Assembly (NCBI GenBank): GCA_033782935.1
Contig: JAWQEG010001235.1
Span: 124,001 to 188,000, forward strand
DNA: 64,000 bases
Direction of reading: 5' to 3'
Source of the DNA: Petrolisthes cinctipes
Lineage: Eukaryota > Arthropoda > Malacostraca > Decapoda > Porcellanidae
The stretch's first letter is position 1, and each line of letters starts with the position of its first letter. This document shows, piece by piece, positions 1-12,800 of this stretch. The position numbers were made by a program, and so were the translations under genes. The notes under the pieces are model-generated. The model had not been told where the DNA came from and searched no databases. It worked only from the letters and a program-made list of their open reading frames with translations.

Positions 1-768
1 GGCAAGACAGCACAGCAGGGAGATGAGAATTAAGCAGTATGGAGTTGTCTTTATTTTGCATAAAAATGTCTATGAAGAGAGGTTGAATATGAAAAACAGA
101 GAAAATGAAATGTTATAGATATAGAAGTGATATAAAGAAGGAAAGATCATCAAGGTGAAGGTGCTTCCAGCATAATGTTTAGTTGTCTTGATGTTAGAAG
201 GGAAGTATGTAAAGAGAGTGTAACTGCAACTAGAAGGACGTTTGGAGACCACAAACCATCCACTATCTCCTTTTCCCAAAACTCATGTACAGTACGTCTA
301 CAACTAATAGGGTCATTTGTTCTCATAACTCTGCCTGTGCTCTGTCAATCACCTGCTAATTTGGCTCATAGCACGTCTGTCCACTAAATTTCATGAAAAA
401 TTAGTTTACAGACAGACTGACAGGCAAACATAGATGAAACCATAAGCTCCCCATCTACATTGGTGGAATTAAAACTACATTAGCAACTGAAACTTTGTTT
501 GAAGAGTAGCTGTGGACTGACAGGGTAAAGAGTGAAGGGTTACATTACAGAACATACGAAAGAGATATGAAAGAAGACTAGTATAGCCTGCAGATGACAG
601 TATTTTTATAGCCAGAAATTATATTAGCTTTTTTGATGTGGCCAACCTCTTGGCCAACTTCAATAAAAAAGAAAATATAAATAACATGCTTACAAATACT
701 TACATTGCTCAAACTGTAATCATGTACTATAAATGAAGAGTTGGTATACCCAATGTGTGTTGTTTCAG
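1..768. other. Intron sequence upstream of the first visible dynein exon
   Basis: No dynein-like reading frame or recognisable repeat was seen. It ends in the polypyrimidine/AG acceptor of exon 1 (TTGTTTCAG). AAA1 exons would be expected upstream of the window. Confidence 0.5.
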
Positions 769-879
769 GAAGTTCCATGGTTCCGTAACAAAATGTTGCA
801 GCTTTATAATATGGTGTTGGTACGACATGGTGTTATGGTCGTTGGTGAACCTCTCAGTGGAAAAACACAGATTTATCAG
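769..879 (+). CDS. Dynein exon 1 (AAA2 P-loop)
   Basis: Acceptor TTGTTTCAG, donor CAG|GTCAGT, 111 nt, starts and ends in phase 0. Encodes [16 protein letters not shown], the AAA2 Walker A motif. Open sequence continues past the donor to 1014 but has no dynein similarity. Confidence 0.93.
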
Positions 880-3800
880 GTCAGTCATATGTGCAATTTG
901 TATAAGGTATTACTATATTGTGCACTTGTGTTTAATTCACAGCTAGTGTTCATGGATGATTTCACAGATTATTTAACAGGTACAATATTTTGGACCTGTA
1001 AAATTCCACACTGATCGATATGTTTACAGCACATCATGCATTTATAAATACCACATGAGATGATACAACTTTACACCTTCTCACACTGTACAGTTCAGTG
1101 TATGTTTTACCACACAACATTATAAAGTACTGTACAGTCACATCATTGTGGCATATTGTTGGTAGTGATATTTAACTCACATTCTTTATAAATATTTGTA
1201 ATTTGCACAAGTTCTACTTCAATTTTTTCACAGTTAAATCTATAATGAGACCTGGAACCAGCAAGTTTTTATATTTGTTAGTTATAGATTTTGTTTGAGA
1301 ATATCGCATAACATAAAAGTTTACACTACACTTACCAGTAAGCATATAAACTCATTCCCAATAACTTATAAGTATATTACAAGGTTGCAGTGTTATGTCT
1401 TTCATTTGAGAAACATTTTGTCTTATATGTTTTCTGTAACTTGTTCATATATTTTCTGTGACTAAATCATATTCTCTTTCAGTGATTTTCTTGAAATTTT
1501 CCAATTTTATATAGCAACTGTTTACATACATATATATATATCTAATTATATACAGCACAGTACATTATTGTATAACCTTGGCTTATATTGTAACTATGCT
1601 TTTATTTATGTACTGTATAATAATTAGTATATGTATATATAAAGTATCTCATTGTATGTAGTCTATATATCAGTAAAACAGTTTAGGAAATGCCCAGTGG
1701 AGATATATTTCATTGAGTATTGAAAGCTGTACCAAGAATATAATTTCTTACAAATGAATCTTGTTACCTTGAGTTAATGGTTGTTCCTTTGAAAAAAAAA
1801 GAGCCAATAATGTACTAGTTTTCTTTGTAAATTTTTATGTTTTTAGGAGCAAGACTACTGTAAGATAAAAGGTTTAGCTTTATTAGTTTAATCATAAACA
1901 CATGCCCTAGAACTCTCATATCATGCCTTTCATCCACCCTCTCCAAGTAAACCTACCACTTCCTGCCCATTGACTACATAGCTTTGTCCTTTTGATTAGA
2001 TTGCAAAGATCTGATCCCTGAATCCTTTTCCCCTTCTGAACCCTCTCTGTTCCTTGCTCACATTACTGTCTTTTACATTCCTTATATTCCAATGGCTACT
2101 AGTGTACAAATGAGTACAGTATATCCCTACTCCTTTTATCCTTTTACAGTGGTACAATTATGGTTCTCTTCCAGTCTTGTGACACTGCTCCCAGATTCCA
2201 TATCATTGAAATTTCAGTTTGTAAAATATAAAAACTGTTCCTCTTATTCTATTATAGTTTACTGTATTCATTGATATGAGGATGGTGTATAGGGTGCAAA
2301 TGTCTAGAATAAGTACAGTATAGCTAATTGAGATGAGCTAATTTAGAGTAGTACTGTATGTGTGTTGATGAATTGAGATGGGCAATGTAATGAGAATATG
2401 TATGAGAGATGTGGCTTGGGTGTGAAGGCAGGTGAGGGTGAGTGTGGGGTGATTGAGAGAGTGAAGTGTAAAACATTTATTTGGTTTGGACATAGCCTAT
2501 ACAGAGACTGCTAGATGGAGATGTTACAGAGTAGATGTATGGCAGTGGGGCCTAGTATGAGACAGACCACCAGACAGATGCATAATCAGGGTGAAATACC
2601 TTGGTAGTACATGAGAGAGAGAATATAGATGGAGAGGGCTTGACTGAGCATGGAGGAAGTGTTGGAACAAGGAAAATTGGAAACTTTCTATGGCCACTTC
2701 CTTGGGGGAGTTCCTGGAGGGATCAAGTTGTCAAGAGTTATAGATAGAGATATAGGTATGTAGTGTGCTGTCTCAATAAAAGAAGTTAACTTACTCTGTT
2801 ACCCATAAATATTATAGAACAAATCAATAACAGAAGTACAGTAGTAAAACTTTAACAGTGACTTTACACCATATTGTATTATACGTGTTGGGGTTATTTT
2901 ATGGACATTATCTTGTACAGTAGTTGTAAGAGAAGAGTGGACAATGTTTACTGTAAAATGAATAATATTAATACTAACCGCTCATGGCAAGATCACTTTT
3001 AGCTCAATTTACAGCACACTACTCTTCAGTACTAATATGTACTGTTTCTTCCTTCTTATTCCAGCACAGTTGTGTACATAGTTCAGCATTATTCCTGGGA
3101 TTGAATATGTATTCTGTACTTGAATTTAGAGCTCACTTCCACTGCTGATGTTCAATATTCACTGTAGTGTTTGGATTGCACCTCATTAGCTGTTTGATGT
3201 TTCACGTACGTTGGATATTGATTAGCACGTAGTTAGTAGCATCAGTATTTGACACACTGTTGCTAGTTTTTATACATTTGCTGACTGCTCACAGGGGAAC
3301 CTGGACTGAATAAAAGGCAAGAGCAAGCAAAACTCACAGTGCATTTCCAAGCATGTACTGTACTATACTAACTTTTCCTTTTCAAGCAATGCAGAAATAC
3401 AGACTTGATACTGTAGTCCTTAATCTTGATTACAGGAAATACTATCCACTGATTGACCAACCATTGAAGAGCAGTGCTTATAAATAATGTAATGTAGTTT
3501 TCACTTGTTGTAGCAATTACTTTTTCCAGCAGTAATCTATGCTTGTATGCAAAAGAGGACCAGTTTCACTCAAAATTCCCTAATCACTTTTCAACTTGTG
3601 ACAGTGTGACTCCAGTATCCCAATAACCTTCCCCTTGACAGACGCTGGCTGCAGCACTCCAACAGAAGGGGCGACAAAGGAGGCTGGGCATGTTCAAGGC
3701 CATCACTAAGGGGGTGTCTAGTGTGCCTCTTTGTTGCTTTTGGGAGTGGTAGAGTGAGAGATGTGCTTGAGTGCTCTGTTGCATATTTAGGCTAGTTGTA

Positions 3801-6800
3801 GTGAAAGAAAGTTATTGATGTTTATTTGAATGAGTTATGAATGATTATTATTCTGGTCAAGTTTAATAAACTCGTATTAAAAATGACAATGTGTATTGGA
3901 ACTGACAAAGAGTGTAAGGGTATTTGATAGTGTAAGATAGAGGTAGTATGCTCAATGTGTGTTTGTGAGAACAAGTCTTACATTAGTCGTTTATTCCTTT
4001 GGCTTGTGGTAATAATTTTTGCATGAAATCTAACTTACGTTTAAAATCCTTAGGAAAAGTGGCATGTAAAAGTATTAGTATAATGTGATAAGACACTTTG
4101 TATTGTATTTTCTCATTGGAAATCTGCCTTGTGATGGACCAGACACAGTCATGGAATACTTCATGTTGCACTCTGTTCAAAGTTCTGATGTGAGACAAAT
4201 GATCATGAAACACCTGTCAGAAGCACTCATGTCTGCTTATTGGGAAGGAAGGGTGAACTGGGTAAGGAGAAAGAGTGAACTGGGAAAGGAGGAAGGGTGA
4301 ACTGGGGAAGGAGGAAGGGTGAACTGGGGAAGGAGAAAGAGTGAACTGGGAAAGGAGGAAGAGTGAACTGGGGAAGGAGGAAGGGTGAACTGGGGAAGGA
4401 GGAAGGGTGAACTGGGGAAGGAGGAAGGGTGAACTGGGTAAGGAGGAAGGGTGAACTGGGAAAGGAGGAAGGGTGAACTGGGGAAGGAGGAAGGGTGAAC
4501 TGGGTAAGGAGGAAGGGTGAACTGGGGAAGGAGGAAGGGTGAACTGGGGAAGGAGGAAGGGTGAACTGGGGAAGGAGGAAGGGTGAACTGGGTAAGGAGG
4601 AAGGGTGAACTGGGAAAGGAGGAAGGGTGAACTGGGTAAGGAGGAAGGGTGAACTGGGGAAGGAGGAAGGAGGAAGGGTGAACTGGGAAAGGAGGAAGGG
4701 TGAACTGGGAAAGGAGGAAGGGTGAACTGGGGAAGGAGGAAGGGTGAACTGGGGAAGGAGGAAGGAGGAAGGGTGAACTGGTTAAGGAGGAAGGGTGAAC
4801 TGGGAAAGGAGGAAGGGTGAACTGGGGAAGGAGGAAGGGTGAACTGGGGAAGGAGGAAGGGTGAACTGGGGATGGAGGAAGGGTGAACTGGGGAAGGAGG
4901 AAGGGTGAACTGGGAAAGGAGGAAGGGTGAACTGGGGAAGGAGGAAGGGTGAACTGGGAAAGGAGGAAGGGTGAACTGGGGAAGGAGGAAGGGTGAACTG
5001 GGAAAGGAGGAAGGGTGAACTGGGGAAGGAGGAAGGGTGAACTGGGAAAGGAGGAAGGGTGAACTGGGGAAGGAGGAAGGGTGAACTGGGAAAGGAGGAA
5101 GGGTGAACTGGGGAAGGAGGAAGGGTGAACTGGGAAAGGAGGAAGGGTGAACTGGGGAAGGAGGAAGGGTGAACTGGGGAAGGAGGAAGGGTGAACTGGG
5201 AAAGGAGGAAGGGTGAACTGGGGAAGGAGGAAGGGTGAACTGGGAAAGGAGGAAGGGTGAACTGGGGAAGGAGGAAGGGTGAACTGGGAAAGGAGGAAGG
5301 GTGAACTGGGGAAGGAGGATATGTAAAATTGATCGTACCACAGTATAAAAAATCCATAAATAAATGTCATGGTGTCTCATGATGTATATAAGGCATGTAA
5401 GAAAATATGTTAAGCATTTACTGTTCTCACCTGTTAAATATGATAAAAAAACTCTGTTGGGTATTCATTATATGCAAACATCATTTCTTTATTAATCTGT
5501 GATATTGTATACAAAGTCTATGAACACCATCTATGTACACTCGCAATCCAAAATTTGTATCCAGGTCTTGTTGAAGTTTCGAATCATTTGACATACTAAT
5601 GGACCAATTACAACGCTTATCCTGTTTCATTAATGCTTGTGCTCGCTTAATAATTGATCAGGCTATTCGAAGCAAGACTGGATACATATTTTGGATTGCA
5701 AGTGTATAGTACTATATTGTAAACCTTGCCAGGATTCTTAAACCATACAGTCCCCCAACCTCCTGTTCTCCCATCCTTCTCACTCACAGTTATCAGACAT
5801 GAAAGTTTGTGGTTGTCTCCTCACACTCACTTGTCACCTCACACTCACTTGTCTCACATCAGAGCTTCAAGCAGTGAGTGTGCAGTGCTGTGATTGTAGG
5901 CTACTATTGGCCACAAGAATTTGTACACATGCTGTTGTTTTTGAGAGTTTTCAACATATAGAAAATGTAAGGCTAGGTAACTGTAATACAACATTATTAT
6001 TAGGTTTGTTGTTTTGCTAATCACCGAGTCACTTGGTAGACCATTCATTACAGTATTTCCAGAATAATGCCCTCTCCTTCCATATAGCCTGTGTAAGAAT
6101 TCTTGTGGCCAACCATACATGCATATTTGGACTGTTCAGTATTTGTACAAATTTTGCCATCTGGTTCTGTGTGCTTTGTTTTTTGCATGATGATTTTTAG
6201 CCAGACAGTAGTACATAATAGTGCATGTCCTTTTCTGAATACAATTTGTGCAATTTATTACCATTCAGCATCTTGTAATAACAATATTCATGGAATTTTG
6301 AAGTAGTAATATTTATGCTGTATATGCTTAGCTGAAACCTTTTGAAAACTTCTAGGCTATAAGTAAAGGAGTTTCAGTGGTAAACTTTTGTTATTACTGT
6401 ATATTGTTAAAATTTTTGGATGAATATTTTGAAGTGTATTTTCTGTACAGGATTGGTATTTGCTATCCATGCTATACACAATGCTTGTTTTCAAATTATT
6501 GATAAGCTTCTGCTGGAAATTTGCCTTTAAAAGTAGCCTACAGTACATTGTATGTATTGTAAATGTATATATAGCCTAGGTTGTATGCAGATGTTTATCA
6601 CTTAAAGGCAGGACACAAAATATAGTATGAGCATGTAGATACACTACTGTAGGCCTGTATCAGAAAACTAAATGATACACTTTAAATGTAACATGTACCT
6701 ATTACTTCTATGGACAGGGCCTGGCCTCAGCTGTGGAGAAGGTGGGACGCGAGAGAAAAGTGTCAGATGAAAGGGGTGTACAATACAAAATAATCAACCC

Positions 6801-9800
6801 TAAAGCTCTTACTCTTGGTCAGTTGTATGGTGCATATGACCCCTTCTCACATGAGTGGTCTGATGGTAAGATAGGAAACTGTTGAAGGAACAAGAAGGCA
6901 TGAATATATTAATTCAAATTATTTACTAGATCAAAGAGAGTACAATGAGGTAATGATTGTCTTCAGTCTCTATAACAGTATTAATGGTCTGATATATTTT
7001 ACTTTGCTAATAAGCAAAACTCTGAAAATTAGTTTATGGAACCTTGCCTGTGCAGTAAACAGTATAGTACTAAAGTAAGAAACTTGTGTGTGATAGGTGT
7101 GTTGGCAAAGACCTTCCGTGAGATGGCCACCTCAGCTGGAGAAGAGCGTCGATGGTTGGTACTGGATGGTCCTGTGGATGCTTTGTGGGTGGAGAACCTT
7201 AACACAGTCCTTGATGACAATAAGAAACTCTGTCTTATGTCAGGAGAGATTATACAGGTACAATTTACTGCTTAAAGAGTTTGCATCTTTCATAATTAAA
7301 TTTTATATTCTTTACACTTATTTTGATTGTTGAATAGTGTTACTTGCACTCACAAAGCTGTACAGTATATATCGTGAGGTATTGCCCAGGTGACTGAAGC
7401 CATTCCTAGGGATTCGTGCCCCCTTGGTCGGGGTGAGGGGATTTTATGGCGGTTTGGCCCCTATGGCTTCCTCTCTTGGTAGCCCTGGAGGGTGGTCCCA
7501 CGACATAAATGCTGCCACTCCACACACACACACACACCCACCCACCCACCCACCCACCCACCCAACATACAACACATCACAAACATAAAACACAAATGTT
7601 TACAAAGACTTAACAACCTTAGACCACTTGCCAGCACAACCTTTGGACACAACAAAGAAACCACAACCACAGTGTATAAACAATATATCCAATCAGGGAT
7701 GGATTATGAGCTGGGAAAAATCCTGCCTGGGCCTCAAACCTCACTGAGACACACCTCAACACCCTTCAGACCATATAGAATAGAGCCTTAAAGATAATCA
7801 CAGGCTGCACAGCTACCACACCTACAGACCACCTACACCATAAAACTAAAATCCTCAAGATCAAGGATCATCTTGACATGAGAGGCACACAAACACTTGC
7901 TGCAGCCTCCACAAACCCACACCACCCACTACACTACATGGCAGAACAACCACACATGCCAAGGAACATCAAAACAACACCCAGTATACGATACCATACA
8001 CAAATACTATCATCTCTTACACCCTGCCCACCCCAAACCACTCTCCAGAAACATATCCATACTCAAATCACTCATCAGTCCATCCAAACACTCAATAACA
8101 ACATTCAGCTGCATGCACGACCTCCTGACATTCACCCATCAGAATCCTCCCTTCCCCATGAGGACAGAGTCCACCTGGCCAGGCTGTGGTGTGGCCACCA
8201 CCTGGCCTTTCTGACATATCAGAAGCAGCTGGATGGAGCCATTGTGGATGCCTGTCTGGGATGCAACACAGCACCCCAGTCAATTAAACATATTATGGAA
8301 GACTGCAATGTACACAACCACACTCACCAACAACACAACAACTCTTTGAGGGCAATGTGGGAAATCCAGATTCAAGCCATGGCCTTCCTCAGGGGTTCGG
8401 GGCTGCTCAGCTAGACATCTTGAGGAACTTCAACAACAACAATAACAGTGTATACTGTATTTTAAATGTATACATAGGATGGGTAACAGGAATGTAGATA
8501 TAAATTTCACTTTGAGTTTGTGCATTGTCTATCACAGTATAGCTCATTTTTCCCAAGACAAATACTGTGGTATGTGCTAATACAATAGAAGTACAGCCTG
8601 TGTATATTCAAGATTAATTCCCTGATTGCTAATAGATTCTAGACAAACATGTTTCCTGCTACCAATGGTTTACTATTTGTTGTTGTTGTTGTTGAAGTTC
8701 CTCAAGCTGTCTGGCCGAGCAGCCCCGAGCTCCTGAGGAAGGTCATGGCCTGAACTGGGCATTCCCACAGTGCCCTCAGAGAGTGTATGTTGTATTGTTG
8801 GCGAGTGTGGTTGTGTGTATTGCAGTCTTCCATAATGTGTTTAATAGAATGGGGTGCTGTGTTGCATCCCGGACAGGTATCTACAATTTGTAGGTATAAT
8901 CACATAGCTTATTTCCAGATGAACTATATAATGTACTGTATATGCAAAGTATGCCTTGTAAGGCCTGTAACAGCACTTTGTCATAGTGTTCATTTCCATA
9001 CAGTACCAATACATTATTGTGATTACCAGCCAAAAAGAGGTACAGTTGTAGCTGCTGCTATCTTCATGTGTTGTCCACAGTACAATGTGGTCCTGATAGC
9101 CTCCATTATGTGTTGTTTTCCTGTGACTGCAAGAGTTGAAGGATTGACTCAATGAGCTGGGTAAATTTTTTCCCTTGTAGAAGATAGTAGAAGTGTATCC
9201 CCTTACTTGTGATAAGTTTTTTAGTTCAAGTAATTATAACCAGAGTTTTATAAAATTTAAGCCTTTTAGCTGAAAACTTCAATGTATTATACAGTATTGG
9301 TGTGATTTAAGAATTACTGAAGTTCTATCATAAGTTTCTACTAGAACATTCTATTATCTTGCCTTTTATATCCTTGTCAAGATGCCAAGCAAGATGAGTG
9401 TGATCTTTGAGACATGTGACTTAGAACAAGCCTCCCCAGCTACTGTATCTCGCTGTGGTATGATCTACATGGAGACAAAGCAACTTGGATGGCAACCTCT
9501 TAAAGTAAGTCAGAACAGAATAATTATTGCAGCTGCTTATCTCACAAAATGCAATTAACAACATGTATATATACTGTATATATATTTATACTGAAGCCTT
9601 ATTCCCTCATTGAAACTCCACCTAAGGGCTGGCTAAGGTAGAACATCTCCACCTCAATAGCAAGGTTATACTGGGGACTTGTCTATCCATCCCAAAGGGG
9701 CTACATTTTTCTTATTGCCAGCAGACAATATATCTTGTTTGTGGGGAGGAAACCTTGTTGATATCTTTGAGAAGGTAAATACACTTGTGGCAAATCTGGA

Positions 9801-12800
9801 GCAACTGATTCCTTCAAACTATTCCAAGCAATAGGACACCATTATTTTTGTTCATCTGGTCCTGTTTCCTGGCATAATTTGGAGGAATCACAACACTCCA
9901 ATGTACCAAATGTATACTATCACCTAAATATAAAACAGTTTCAAGTAATCCAGTCCTTTGATGGGTGGATGAAGACCATACATTCATCTACAGGTTCTCA
10001 TGAGATCAGTGTTTGAGAAGTGAAAAGGAAATTAATATTCCACCACAAGCCAAACAATTAAACTGAGTCACCTCCAGGAGCAAAGGGATACAACATTGGT
10101 TTTTGACTGCATAGTGAATGAACTGTTGCCGTCGACTATCATCACAACCACTGGTATCCATACTGTCTAATCTTACTAATGACAGGCCTATACTGTATAT
10201 AATCTACTGAGGGCTGTGTGAGGGTTTCTAGTCCATTAATATTGAAAGAAGCAACAACAAACTCAACCATATCCTGTTCTATCTATCTATTGCTCCGATG
10301 CCTCGTTCCCCCCGGGAACTCCCTCCAAGGGGGTGGCCACGGCAGAAGAATCTCCAGTTTTCTCTGTTCCCGCACTCCCTCCTCACTTGCTCCATCCCCC
10401 CTCCCCCTCACACTTCTCTCTCTCACATACTCTTCCACTCTGTTCTGCCATCTAACTGGTTGTCTGCCTCTCACACCAATCCCACAACTTCACTATCATA
10501 CACTTTCTTTACAAACTCCACATCCTGTTACAGACTAATGACTCATCTCATCACTTAGGAATCTGTAACCAATACTCAAATACTGTAAAAAAAACAACAA
10601 CTTCTCAACCATCATGAAAATCAATGTGGTTCATTTTTTATTTGTATCAGAACCTGTTTTAGTAAATGATCAACTCTGCCACTCATTTCACTGTTCTCCC
10701 TTTCCAGGATTCCTACTTGGCCACATTACCTGGTTCCATAAAGGGTGATGTGCGACTGATGGTGGACATTGTGATGGAGTGGTTGTTGCCTCCTTTGTTT
10801 GACTTTGTAGATAGGAGGTGCAAGCTGATGATTCAGACATCTGAACTACATCTTTTCCAGGTATGGATGACTCCAGGAAATACTACACAGGCTTTGTGGA
10901 AAAAGAGGTCATTATTCTATAATACTTCAATGAATGGTCAACCTAGTGACTTGATAATTGCAAAACAACAAACCTATTATAATGTTGTGTTGCAGTTACA
11001 TAGACCAAAATATTCTGTATGTTGTAAACCCTTGAAGCCAAGAGTGTGTGTACAAATTCTTGTTGCCAATAGTAGTATTTGCCTGTTGATTGGATTATAA
11101 CTCCTCTCTTAGTTTAATAACAGTATATGAAATAATTTTTATAGAAATATGTGTCAAAATATAGTACAATAACTTCTCTCATTTTTTGAGACAATTTTTT
11201 ACTTCTGTGTTTTCCAGTCCTTTGCAAGACTACTTGATTCTCAACTGGATGAGATACGTGAAGCAGGGAAGCCTCTGGGACCCAAGATCTCTGATGACAG
11301 GCTCACGTTTCTTCTACAACATCTCATAGTTTTTGTTATTCCTTGGTCTGTTGGCTCTACTATCACAGGTCAGCAAACAGATCACATCAGTGTTGTCCTT
11401 CCACAGTTATTATAATACATAAAGTTGGAAGAGCGTAGAATCTGGACATGGACTGTATTGTCACTTATATTTTTCTCATAGATTAATTGCCCACTTTTAT
11501 ACAAAACTGTTCATATTCCACTTTCTAAGCTTGCCATATATTTACATTCATAATTAATATGGTACCCATTCTTGTACTGTATTTACAACCTAATTTTTAC
11601 CTCACTTCTCTTCATCTTCATTGTCACCTGTTACACTCTCCCTCACTAAACACTGTACTGAACTCTCACAGTAGCCTCCACTCTACTGTTCATCACCATG
11701 TACACTCGGCCTCAGGAATTCGTACACAGAGCATTGGTTATAAGGGCTCATTATTCTGCACATACTATAGGAATTGTTCTGCTTACTGATTCAAGTATTA
11801 ATCAAATAACATTATAAGAAAAGTTTGGTGTTAGGAAATTAATGTACTCAATTTTCTAGCTGTTACGAATCCTTGATGTCACAGTGGTGTACAGTATACG
11901 AATTCCTGAGGCCAACTGTACAGTACATAACATTATCACTGCTGTTCCACCCTTTACATTATAACTGGTGTATTTTATCACTGTTCTTCTACTCTTCCAC
12001 ATTGTATTGCTGCTCTTACCAACCTGTCTTCCACTTTTCATAATTACTGTATGTCAATTGTCATGTCTGTATACTCTCATTATAACTTGTCTTTCACTTT
12101 TCTTCACTGTTTACCATCAATATCATGTATACTTTATCTCCCACTTGTTCACTGTGTAGTTTCCTTACACCTCTCGTCCAGTCTTCCTCATTCTTCTTCG
12201 TCTTTTCTTTGCAATATACATTTCCTCACTACACTATTACTACATCCATAGGAACAAGTCGACGCCTCCTTGACCAGTTCTTCCGTAAGCTACTAGCAGG
12301 CAAGGTAGACACGGCTCCTAAACCTGACTGCTTCAGGCTAACCAAGGGGTATGTGGATAAATGGCAGATGATAAGCTGTCTGATAAAAATTACTATTATT
12401 ACTCATAAAACATGCAGTACAGTATATGATAAAATGAAACTCTTTCAGAAATAACTCGCTCTACTTTATTTTGAACCTTCAATACATCCTTACACAATGA
12501 TGAAAGGATTCCAGTCACCTTTACCAGTTCTTAATCATTTCATTTCTTGTTCATTTCTTTAAATGTGGGACAGTAATAGAATGTGAATCTTAATATTACT
12601 GTCCCAAAGTTGTTGTTATTGTTGTAGTTCCCCAGACTGTCTGGCCGAGGAGTCCCGAGTCTGGTTGACCGAAGCTGCGCAGATGCTTGGACCCCCAAAA
12701 GGGAGCCAGGGTGTTTAAAAATATCTGTTGTTCCAAGTACATAAACTCTTACCCCTCCCTTACCTTCCCCTTCCCTTACCTTCCCCTTCATGATACATTT

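Larger units (their letters stand above)
880..6717 (+). other. 5.8 kb intron between dynein exons 1 and 2
   Basis: Non-coding AT-rich sequence. It holds a decayed retroelement tail (about 2340-2760), a 22-bp minisatellite (4241-5319), a TA-flanked fold-back element (5538-5704) and a TTGGCCACAAG-ended element (5905-6112). The remainder (880-2330, 2770-4230, 6120-6700) shows nothing I can name. Confidence 0.75.

Noticed and set aside
880..1014. Extension of dynein exon 1 to an in-frame stop at 1014
   Set aside because: A good GTCAGT donor follows Q37, exon 2 continues the conserved AAA2 sequence in frame, and the extension has no dynein similarity.
4241..5319. CRISPR-like array
   Set aside because: Repeats are contiguous, with no unique spacers, and the DNA is eukaryotic.
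4217..5380. Long open frames (387, 377 and 191 aa) rich in Pro, Ser and Phe on the - strand
   Set aside because: They are translations of the 22-bp minisatellite; because 22 is not a multiple of 3, several frames are open with the same 22-residue cycle. No promoter, splice or homology support.
7878..8414. A 178-residue stand-alone gene
   Set aside because: It is the C-terminal end of a frameshifted Jockey-like RT with a Cys/His knuckle, followed by a (CAA)n tail.
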